A stretch of 64,000 nt of DNA from Treponema sp. (GTDB lineage: Bacteria; Spirochaetota; Spirochaetia; Treponematales; Treponemataceae): positions 1 through 64,000 of the forward strand of contig JAFXSM010000013.1 of assembly GCA_017525605.1 (NCBI GenBank). The letters are read 5' to 3'. The notes beneath the pieces are model-generated. The model did no database searches. It saw only the letters and a list, made by a program, of their open reading frames with translations, and was not told where the DNA came from. A program made the translations under genes and the position numbers. Below, piece by piece: positions 24,548 through 31,909 of the stretch; positions within the stretch are counted from its first letter, which is position 1; the number at the start of each line of letters is the position of its first letter.

Positions 24548-25666
24548 TTATTTATCTGTTATATCTTTCATAAACTCATCTAATAAAACCATAAAGTGTT
24601 TTTCATCTATTTCAAGATTGAACATCTTCAGTATTTTATCTTTCAGTTCAATCATATTTGCCTTGCAATGTTCATCATTTCTTAAAACTGCTCCCATTTT
24701 ACGCGTATCAACAGCACATTGATGATACTTTGGATTTCCAAATGTAAAATTAGGATTATATATATTTGTATAATCAGATTGAGTTACCCAAGCAGCTCCC
24801 ATTTCATTTAAGCAAGCAGGGCTTTCCAGATAAGCATCTGACCAGAGAATTATCATGAAAACTTTATTATTAAAATTCTCTCTTAAATATTCATAAATAT
24901 TTTTGTCTAAAGGAATTTTATTTAATGGATGAGATGTATAGATTAATTGGTCGTCTTTTACACCTAAACCAATTATAAATTTTCTAAGAGCATCCCCATA
25001 TTTTTTATCAGAAGAACTGTGACTGATGAATATGAGGGGAACATTATTTTTCGTGACAGGTTGTTTAAGTTTTTGAAGAGTGTTCTTTCTCGTTTTTGCA
25101 ATATAATCATCAGGAATATTGTTAAATCTCGTTATAAGAGTTTTAACAATATTCTTGGCTTCTCTGTGTTCTTCTTTATTAAAACACCATTCATTTTGAT
25201 TTATTTTTGATATTTCTCTACAATACCAATCATAAACTAGATTTAATAGTTTCTTGATATTTTTTATATCTTGATTTTCTATTGCTTTTGAGAGTTGATT
25301 AAGATAATTATTTATTAACCCCTCTTTTGTATAATCACCAACTGTCGCTCTAATTCCTTCAAATGATAATTGAAGATCATTCATACTTTCTTCATATTCT
25401 GCATTATCAATATCTTCAGATACAGAATCTTCAATTAGAGCTTTATTTAATAAGCCAAGTACAATTTTTGCATCTCTAATTGCTGAACCATTATTAAAGG
25501 AGAGATTTGCATCTAAATCTGGGAAATCAGCTGCGAATACTCCTTTAATTTCAACTATAATATCGAAAACAGAAGATTCATCAGAATTTCCTTCAGAAAA
25601 TGAATCTAGTTCTTGTTGTAATTGGTTAATATAATTCTGTATAAATTCTTTTTTCTTTTTTTCCAT
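24548..25666 (-). CDS. TIR-domain protein
   Basis: 372 residues. The last 170 residues form a TIR domain: PLIFISHSSSDKKYGDALRK opens it, then IPLDKNIYEYLRE, and SPACLNEMGAAWV. The glutamate in CLNEMG sits where the NADase catalytic Glu is expected. The N-terminal 200 residues are alpha-helical and acidic (SISDS-type repeats with coiled-coil character) and may be a sensor or oligomerisation domain. TIR proteins in bacteria commonly degrade NAD+ during phage defence; that role here is inferred. Its ATG lies 7 bp after the hsdS remnant, in a cluster with Fic and an AlbA_2 ATPase. Confidence 0.85.
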   Translation of the reverse strand: MEKKKKEFIQNYINQLQQELDSFSEGNSDESSVFDIIVEIKGVFAADFPDLDANLSFNNGSAIRDAKIVLGLLNKALIEDSVSEDIDNAEYEESMNDLQLSFEGIRATVGDYTKEGLINNYLNQLSKAIENQDIKNIKKLLNLVYDWYCREISKINQNEWCFNKEEHREAKNIVKTLITRFNNIPDDYIAKTRKNTLQKLKQPVTKNNVPLIFISHSSSDKKYGDALRKFIIGLGVKDDQLIYTSHPLNKIPLDKNIYEYLRENFNNKVFMIILWSDAYLESPACLNEMGAAWVTQSDYTNIYNPNFTFGNPKYHQCAVDTRKMGAVLRNDEHCKANMIELKDKILKMFNLEIDEKHFMVLLDEFMKDITDK

Positions 25667-25672
25667 AAGTAC

Positions 25673-26860
25673 TTATTTTACCTCTATTTTACCGCTCATA
25701 AGCCGTGGCAACAACAAGTCGCGCTGCTGGGTTAGGTTGGTGATTTGTTGTTCTAAATTTCTACATCGCTTATTTAGATTTTCAGCAATAATATCAAATT
25801 CATTTATTAATTCAAATGAAGGCAGAACTATTCTTTTTTTCTCCATTGATTCTTTTGTAATATGAACCATAGCAGTACCATTTGTTCCACCAAGCCATTG
25901 TGGAGTTGAGAAGTTTAATAAAACATTTTTTTCATGTTATTTTTGTTTGGAATTACTTTCCAGATATGATAGTGATAAATTACCTTTTCTTCATTCCAAA
26001 TTTCTGGTCCAAAATTACAAGCCCACTTATAAAGCAAATCTCCAGATTCACAATATTTATTATCTTCCAACTCCATATCGGAATAAAACCACTCATCCTT
26101 TCCAGAAAAATTTCCTACTCTAACAATTCGGTATTTTCCTGTTTCTTGAAGTTCAGGCATTAAATATGCTCTTCCATTTATCAGTTTAGCAATTTCATTA
26201 AAACGAACAATTTTCCATCCTTCTGGTATTCCGTTTTCAAACTCAGCGGTTTGTCAGCCGGGGAAACGGAAGCGGACGAACCATTCTTTGTAGAGTTCGC
26301 TGGCGGCGGTTTGCAGGGCTTCTATCTGCTTTTTGTAGTTTTGTATGAGGTCGTCGTAGGCTGATAGTATTGAGGCGATTTTTTGTTGTGTGGGGAGAGA
26401 GGAAAGTTGTACCCTATGCTTTGACAAAATTTCTTGATTAAGATTCTGGATATTTGTCCCGCCAGAAGCATTCGAAATACATTTTCAAAAATACTGGTTT
26501 TTAAAATAATAAGTAAAATATTTGGGATCTGAAACATTTTCATTATCAAAATGACATTTTATACAAAATCCTGAATATGTAGTTGGTTTATCAACGTTGT
26601 CGATTAACATACATCTACCAACTAATTCTTTATTTCCATTAGAACGAACAAATAAGATATCATTTTTTGAAATCAAATCTTTTTCTTTTACGACTTCATT
26701 TGAAACTTCTATTTAAGGATTCGTAGGCAGGAGAAAAATTATTTCCGAAATCTGAAACAGTTATCAATCTAATACCATTTCCAAAATAAGCATCTTTATC
26801 AAAGTTAATGCCATTTGAAAATTTTGCTAATTCGCCTAGTCTATATTCTTTTGTTTCCAT
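25673..26860 (-). pseudogene. hsdS, type I restriction specificity subunit, broken
   Basis: The gene starts at ATG 26860 (METKEYRLGELAKFSNG) and covers both target recognition domains, but at least three lesions interrupt it. A frameshift lies near 26710 after the first TRD begins. The first conserved helix region [20 protein letters not shown] and the WFVRFRFPG block survive, followed by an in-frame TGA near 26254. The second TRD (ETGKYRIVRVGNFSGKDEWF) breaks near 25915, and the end (NLTQQRDLLLPRLMSGKIEV) is in another frame. Nearly all parts remain, so decay is recent. It would have given DNA-sequence specificity to the hsdM product encoded upstream. Confidence 0.85.
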
Positions 26861-26898
26861 TTCTCAACTCTCCATTCTCAATTGATTTTGCGTTTTTC

Positions 26899-27086
26899 GT
26901 GGAGGTATGAGCGGTAGCTCGTGCCGTGACCGCTTGCCTCCACTGCACAACGATTAGGACTCATTCGCATCCTAGCAAGTGCAGAATCCGTGTGACAATT
27001 TTTGTCTGTTGACAATCACGTATTTTCGCCATATATTATGTATGAACCACTGAAAAAGCGAATGCTTCGTAGGTGGTGTTTTTTTT
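26899..27086 (+). ncRNA. Candidate structured RNA with three hairpins and a terminator
   Basis: A GC-rich stretch inside AT-rich DNA. Hairpin 1: GTGGAGG (26899-26905) pairs with CCTCCAC (26937-26943) and inside it AGCGGT with ACCGCT. Hairpin 2: CTGCAC (26943-26948) with GTGCAG (26979-26984), and inside TAGGA with TCCTA. Hairpin 3: CGTG..CACG around GACAA..TTGTC (26989-27020). Hairpin 4 with ACCAC..GTGGT (27046-27077) is followed by eight T. Only the plus strand has this terminator. No clear promoter was identified, and no ORF fits. It lies between DUF3800 and hsdS. Confidence 0.45.
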
Positions 27087-27088
27087 GT

Positions 27089-27883
27089 CTATTTCGGATA
27101 AATCACAAGTCCGTATTCATTCGATTTTGACGCTTTCAAGTTCAGTCTGTCGTAATATTTCAATGTCGCCATAACTCGTGACACAAACTGTGTGTCTATC
27201 ACATTCTGCACTCTGGCAGGCAACGGCTGTCCATTCACGACGCACTTAAAATATAAATGCACAAAATACGAAACAAAATCACAAATCTGGATAAAATACG
27301 ATTCCGACGAGTCTTTTTCCAAAATGTCTTCTATCAGGCATTTTATCGGCTGGTTCACTGCTCCAAAAGTGTAATGCGACTGAATCGGGTTGTATGCTCT
27401 TATTGCTCTCGCCGTTTTTCGCATTGGAGCAAGTCTACCTTTGTCGGTAATTATGATATAGTTCCAATTTCCTTCGCTGTCGTTTTCTATTCGCTGAATG
27501 TTGTATGTGAGTGCTTTTTCAAGGACATTATAGCTGTTGTCCGTTATCTTTGTTTTGTCGATTATGACATTTACGATTGACAAATCCATTTGCTCTGCAA
27601 TGCACTTTGTAAAAGCGATGAGGATTTCCTGCTTCTGTTCTTTTGTCCAGCCGTAATTTCTGTATGGATTTTTGTCTGTCAAAAACGCTTTTGTGTGCAT
27701 TTCTTCTGTCGCATGAAATCCGTATTTTTCTTTGAGAAGCGCACGGCAGTTTTTCATTGCATTAAAGTTGCTCTGCCAGTTAGTTGTTTTTGTGTAAATG
27801 CTTGTCAAAACAAAATCTTGGCTAGAGCTGTTTATAAGTCCGTCGTCGCCTGTTTCGTCAAAATATGCAATCACTGTTTCCAT
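27089..27883 (-). CDS. DUF3800 domain protein
   Basis: 264 residues from the ATG at 27883, chosen because GAGG lies 6 nt upstream. The frame continues open further upstream, but that part encodes unrelated sequence. The family signature is at the start (VIAYFDETGDDGL, acidic DE-D motif of an RNase H-like fold), followed by EEMHTKAFLTDKNPYRNYGW and VNVIIDKTKI. DUF3800 proteins are usually found in mobile or defence loci; their activity is not established. It is the gene immediately before the structured element and broken hsdS. Confidence 0.8.
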   Translation of the reverse strand: METVIAYFDETGDDGLINSSSQDFVLTSIYTKTTNWQSNFNAMKNCRALLKEKYGFHATEEMHTKAFLTDKNPYRNYGWTKEQKQEILIAFTKCIAEQMDLSIVNVIIDKTKITDNSYNVLEKALTYNIQRIENDSEGNWNYIIITDKGRLAPMRKTARAIRAYNPIQSHYTFGAVNQPIKCLIEDILEKDSSESYFIQICDFVSYFVHLYFKCVVNGQPLPARVQNVIDTQFVSRVMATLKYYDRLNLKASKSNEYGLVIYPK

Positions 27884-28420
27884 TTCTAACCTCATTTTGA
27901 TTTTTGAATTCTCCACCAAGCTGGTGGAGTTTTTCCTTATGACTATCATAAAATACAAACCATTTTTTATGTACCAAAGGTTAGTCGTAGAAAAACCGCT
28001 TTGTTTTGGAAATGCACTCTTAAAGTCAAGGCTAAGTCTTTCTATGATTCCGCTTCCCCATTTCTGTTCGGCTTTTTTCGCCTGCGCAATAAAACTTTCG
28101 AACTTTGCATAAGCGTCAAAAATCTGTCCTTGAAAGAAAATGCCATGCTCAGTAAATGCGTAGGGCTTGTATCGTGTTCCGCCCCAACTTGAGGTCGAAA
28201 TTTTCGACCTCAAGATTTCGTTGAATTCTTCGACTGTCAGTTGAAATCTGAAATCCTCATCGAATCGCTCGATATTATGCTTTACCTGCTCATTAAATCG
28301 TTTGGTTTCATAGCCATAGATTTCCGCCAGCTCAAAATCCAACATCACTTGCTCGCCGCGAATCGTGTAGATTTTATCTTTTATCCATTCACTGTTATGT
28401 ATTGCAATCTCGTTTCTCAT
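27884..28420 (-). pseudogene. ORF6N domain joined to a DUF1016 N-terminal fragment
   Basis: The ATG at 28420 overlaps the hsdM stop by ATGA. Residues 1-95 are an ORF6N domain (RGEQVMLDFELAEIYGYETK, then ILRSKISTSSWGG, then YAFTEHGI). Next comes a piece resembling the DUF1016/YhcG N-terminus: KAEQKWGSGIIERLSLDFKS then GFSTTNLWYIKNGLYF. The frame then runs on into DUF3800 without a stop. Neither partner is complete: the DUF1016 catalytic part is missing. The fusion is probably accidental, made during rearrangement. A 27-bp palindrome lies within the ORF6N coding part. Confidence 0.65.
28188..28214. repeat. Perfect 27-bp palindrome in ORF6N coding sequence
   Basis: CTTGAGGTCGAAA and TTTCGACCTCAAG, 13-bp perfect arms around one base, coding for L-R-S-K-I-S-T-S-S. 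A shorter palindrome with CTCCACCA arms lies at 27911-27929. Confidence 0.7.
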
Positions 28421-29094
28421 TCCCCGAACAACTCCTTCAAATTATCTGCTATTCTAGCTTCCAGAGTTGCGGCTTCTTTGCTCAAGCCGGTAAGTTCGGT
28501 ATTGAGGCCCAGCATTTTGGCTTTGAACTCAGCTTCGGTCATACCGTCGTCTTCGATTACAACTACTACGTAGCGGCCGGCATTGAGGGAATAATCCTGG
28601 TCGCGGATGCCGTCTTCGTCTTCTATGCTGGCGGCTTTGCAGAGGCCTATTACATCGGTGTAGTTTCCGTCCGGAAAGCGTTCGGTGAGCCAGTCTATCT
28701 GAGATTGCCAGTAGGCTTTTGTTTTTACTTCCTTGTCGTTGCTTGCTTGAGGGGAGGCTTTAAGGGCGGCGGTGTATTCTGCTATGAGGTCTTTAAAAGC
28801 TTGAGTGTCGCTATTGTAGAGGCGGGTAATGATTCCCAGATTTTTTATCTGTTCGTCGCTGAACTTTCTGTGAGCGCGGTCTACCTGGGTAAAAATTGAA
28901 CGGGCATCTATAAAAAGGATTTTGTCTTTCTTCTGCGGTTCTTTAGTTTTCTGTTTGTCGAAGAACCAGAGGGTTGCAGAAAGTGTAACGGAAGAAAACA
29001 TATTGCTTGGAAGGGTTAACATCTGGCTGATGATTCCTTCTTCTATCATCTTTTTGCGGATTTCGAGTTCTGAACCGGTCATTGTTTCATCCAA
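28417..29094 (-). pseudogene. hsdM C-terminal part, type I restriction methyltransferase
   Basis: 226 codons covering only the C-terminal third of HsdM. The start MTGSELEIRKKMIEEGIISQM belongs to the region just after the NPPF catalytic motif, then LPSNMFSSVTLSATLWFFDK and KILFIDARSIFT. SAM-binding and catalytic motifs are absent because the 5' end is cut at about 29094. The C-terminal coiled-coil (TELTGLSKEAATLEARIADN) is intact. It ends with ATGA overlapping the ORF6N start, so the former operon order was hsdM, ORF6N, then hsdS. Confidence 0.85.
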
Positions 29095-29354
29095 GAATTT
29101 TTGTTGTCACTATTATATTGCAAAAAATAAGCCTTCTCAAAGCGTCAGTTATTATGCGTTGTAATTTTTATTTTTCAGTTTTTTATTTGATTTTTGTCTG
29201 GGGCAAAAAAGGGACTTCAGAAAACGGCCCGATATGCGTATGTAAATTATCTTTACAAAATCTTCAAAAATTCATTTGCTTTTTCTTAAATGCTGCCCCA
29301 TAATTTTAAAATAATCCAAATTTTTAGGGGGTATCTTATGAAACACCTATACAA

Positions 29355-31229
29355 ATGGGGGGGGTAATAACTATACTTCTCCTTCTGCTTTCTCTCCTTG
29401 TGACAGGATGTAACAGCGACGACGATGATTCAAGCGAAGAATTCCAGCCGAAAGTCATAAACATACCTGACGGAACGTACACTATCGGCAATGTGAGCTT
29501 TACGATTTCCGGTTCTACGGTAAAGGATTCTTACGGAAAATCCATAGGCACGGTCGCGGACGGAAAGGTCACGATAAACCTTACCGACGAAACATGGGTA
29601 ATCACCGCATACGACGGCGGCGACATCGTTCTTGTGAAAACTGAGAGCGGAAGCACGACATCAACGACCTACAAAGGCTCGCTTTCGACCGGCAAGCTCG
29701 TGAACGTTGACAACACAGGCGACGAGCTGACGATTGCCGAAAAGTCATCTACAGACGAAAAAAGCGACGACTCTCAAGACACGCCGGACACTCCGAATAA
29801 AGATGACGATACGTCAAATAAAGGCGGAGATACTTCTACTGCTTCAATCGCTACGGCTCCGGCAGCCACAGCTGGTGATATTGAGGCAGGCTCAACTACA
29901 ACCCTTGTAAGCGCAGGAGCTGCAGGCGGCGGTACTATGATGTATGCCGTCACTACGGAGAACACAAAACCTTCTTCAACTGAAGATTTCAGCGCCACAA
30001 TTCCGACAGCAGAAAACCTTACGGCAGGTACTTACTATGTATGGTACTACGTTAAGGGAGATGACTCCCACGAAGACAGTGCGATTTCATCCGAAGCCAT
30101 TACGGTTACTATCGTAGCGGCTGCGCCAAGCGCGTACACAATTACTGTAACAGGCGGTAAAGCGACTAGTACATTAGAGCCTGGTGTACCAGGAATTACA
30201 AGTGCAGAGCCTGGCGATACTGTATATGTCAAATTTACAGAGGCTGACGTAAAGTTTTTTGATAAATGGGAAGCAAGCGAGGGTGTAACTCTTGCAGATC
30301 CTACATCAGCAGTAACCAGTTTTACAATGATTGCCTCAAATGTAACGATTACGGCTAAATCCAAGCCAAAATATACGGTCACTGTTGTAAATGGCTCTGT
30401 TGCATATGACACTACTGGAAACTCCGAAGCTACTGCTGGAGAGACAGTTTATATTAGCGCAAACTCTCCTGATTCAGGAAAGGAGTTTGACAAGTGGGTA
30501 AGTAACAATGGAGTTACATTCGATAATGCATCTTCAAGTAGTACCTATTTTACAATGATTGCTGAAAATGTAACCGTAACTGCAACTTACAAGGATTCAA
30601 TTCTTAAACCTCATCCAGATGCACTTTATGATTTAGTACTTAATGACGGAACTGCATGTTCTTGGGATCAGGTAATGTATCTGAAAAATCCACAGAGGAG
30701 AGCTGCCTGCGGTGTTGTCTATAAGCTTGAAGAAGGAAAAGCCTGGGTTGTAGAATTGAAAGAAGGTACTACAAAATATGCCTGGGCAAAGGACGGATCA
30801 GAACCAGCATCAACTGCAGTAGGAACAAGTGAATATGATGGAGCTAGTAATACGGCCAAATTCGCTCAAAGTCCAGATGACTTCCCACTTTATGCCCATA
30901 TAGCAGAACTAGCATCAAAAACAATAACAGGTGAGCTTACTGGGTGGTATTTACCTGCACTAGAAGAACTCCGGTATTTGATGCCTTACAGCTCTGGTAT
31001 AAATGGTGTTCTTCAAGATATTATAGAAGCTAACCCTTCTCTTGCTACACGTATAAATACAAATGGTTCAGAGGGATACTGGTCATCTACAGAGAGCGGT
31101 GGGGAAGCTGCTTACTGTTACAAATTTGACATAGAAATTCTTTCAAAGACTTATGCTACTCAGAACAAATGCCGTGCAATCAAGGTTATTTCTACTGTTT
31201 TTGATGAATCAGGCGACTTAGGTGACTAG
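29355..31229 (+). CDS. Surface lipoprotein with InlB-like repeats and DUF1566-like C-terminus
   Basis: 624 residues from the ATG at 29355. The frame-preferred start is probably the ATG at 29338 with AGGGGG upstream, which would add MKHLYKW and give a basic lipoprotein signal if the G run were nine long; with the present eight G it meets TAA. The lipobox is LLVTGC. An acidic Ser/Thr-rich spacer follows, then two repeats of about 75 residues of InlB/bacterial-repeat type (YTITVTGGKA, FFDKWEASEGV; YTVTVVNGSV, FDKWVSNNGV). The last 180 residues resemble DUF1566/Lcl-C (GWYLPALEELRYLM, EGYWSSTES, NKCRAIKVI). Confidence 0.8.
   Translation: MGGVITILLLLLSLLVTGCNSDDDDSSEEFQPKVINIPDGTYTIGNVSFTISGSTVKDSYGKSIGTVADGKVTINLTDETWVITAYDGGDIVLVKTESGSTTSTTYKGSLSTGKLVNVDNTGDELTIAEKSSTDEKSDDSQDTPDTPNKDDDTSNKGGDTSTASIATAPAATAGDIEAGSTTTLVSAGAAGGGTMMYAVTTENTKPSSTEDFSATIPTAENLTAGTYYVWYYVKGDDSHEDSAISSEAITVTIVAAAPSAYTITVTGGKATSTLEPGVPGITSAEPGDTVYVKFTEADVKFFDKWEASEGVTLADPTSAVTSFTMIASNVTITAKSKPKYTVTVVNGSVAYDTTGNSEATAGETVYISANSPDSGKEFDKWVSNNGVTFDNASSSSTYFTMIAENVTVTATYKDSILKPHPDALYDLVLNDGTACSWDQVMYLKNPQRRAACGVVYKLEEGKAWVVELKEGTTKYAWAKDGSEPASTAVGTSEYDGASNTAKFAQSPDDFPLYAHIAELASKTITGELTGWYLPALEELRYLMPYSSGINGVLQDIIEANPSLATRINTNGSEGYWSSTESGGEAAYCYKFDIEILSKTYATQNKCRAIKVISTVFDESGDLGD
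29357..29364 (+). repeat. G8 homopolymer tract at lipoprotein 5' end
   Basis: Eight consecutive G between codon 7 of the upstream frame (from ATG 29338) and the signal peptide. One added or two removed G would fuse the frames; a slippage switch is inferred. Confidence 0.75.
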
Positions 31230-31261
31230 TGTAAATGCCGTGCAATCAAGGTTATTTCTAC
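31167..31261 (+). repeat. 29-bp direct repeat spanning the end of the lipoprotein gene
   Basis: The same 29 bp, beginning AAATGCCGTGCAATC, occur at 31167-31195 inside the gene (encoding KCRAIKVIS) and at 31233-31261 just after its stop. The offset is 66 bp. Confidence 0.85.
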
Positions 31262-31324
31262 GCAGTAGTTCTACTTAAACTTCGGGGATACGCTAGATAA
31301 AAGCGTTTCCTTGGTGTCGCACAC

Positions 31325-31369
31325 AAAGGCTGTCCGGAAGGCGAAGTGCTTTCCGCTCAGCCTTTTTTT
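31325..31369 (+). terminator. Intrinsic terminator of the lipoprotein gene
   Basis: AAAGGCTG pairs with CAGCCTTT, with CGGAA/TTCCG extending the stem inside, followed by seven T on the plus strand. Confidence 0.8.
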
Positions 31370-31433
31370 GTTCGTGCTGCGATATAGCATGGATTTTAGT
31401 TTTTCAGCTTTTTACTTGATTTTCTTTTCGATG

Positions 31434-31463
31434 CAAAAAAATAGCCCCCGAAAATCGGGAGCT
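31434..31463 (-). terminator. Intrinsic terminator of ssrA
   Basis: On the minus strand AGCTCCCGA pairs with TCGGGGGCT around three bases, followed by ATTTTTTT, 8 nt after the tmRNA 3' end. Confidence 0.8.
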
Positions 31464-31470
31464 CTTCTGC

Positions 31471-31849
31471 TGGAGGTGGCGGGGGTCGAACCCGCGTCCG
31501 AAAGTGCAAGCCAGATACGTCTACATGTTTATCCGTGCGAGGTGGTTGTCGGGAAAAGTTGGCAGCACGGCAAGAGTCTCTTCCGTATTCAGATTAAAAA
31601 GTCCCTCCCGGATACCTGAAACTCCGAAAAGCAAGTCCCTATCATCGACGGAACATCACGCCACTAGGAACAGCGTAACATGAGTTCCGGCAAGGCAGTT
31701 AGGCTGCCAATGCTTCTGCAGAAGAAGCCTCTACGACTTCCTCTTCTTTTCTTGCGAAAATTGCAGTTATTTTTTTCTCAGTTCAGGGAACCTTGACTCC
31801 CACATGCAGTAAATGCCTTCGTCACAATCGTCGAAACCGGTGCACCCCC
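31471..31849 (-). ncRNA. ssrA: Transfer-messenger RNA
   Basis: About 379 nt. The 3' end holds the tRNA-like T arm (GGGTTCGAACCCGC-type, read as CGGACGCGGGTTCGACCCCC) and the 5' end begins GGGGGTGCACC. The acceptor pairs GGGGGUG with CACCUCC, and CCA is not encoded (GCA follows). The mRNA-like part has a likely resume at GCA after AAAAATAACT and encodes a tag of about 22 residues starting AIFARKEEEVVE and ending AEALAA before TAA. tmRNA rescues stalled ribosomes with SmpB and marks the peptide for proteolysis. The tag is longer than the ones usually reported for Treponema. Confidence 0.92.
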
Positions 31850-31866
31850 TAAAAAGTTTTCCTCAC

Positions 31867-31895
31867 AATATAGGCATAAAGCGAAAAATCGTCAA
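31867..31895 (-). promoter_or_regulatory. Sigma-70-type promoter of ssrA
   Basis: TTGACG and TATATT separated by 17 nt on the minus strand, ending 17 nt before the mature tmRNA 5' end, which allows a short precursor for RNase P processing. Confidence 0.75.
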
Positions 31896-31909
31896 TAGCA
31901 CGGCGATTT

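Noticed and set aside
29205-29230. Terminator on the minus strand near the lipoprotein promoter
   Set aside because: GGG/CCC pairing is too short and no minus-strand gene ends there; at most a decayed relic.
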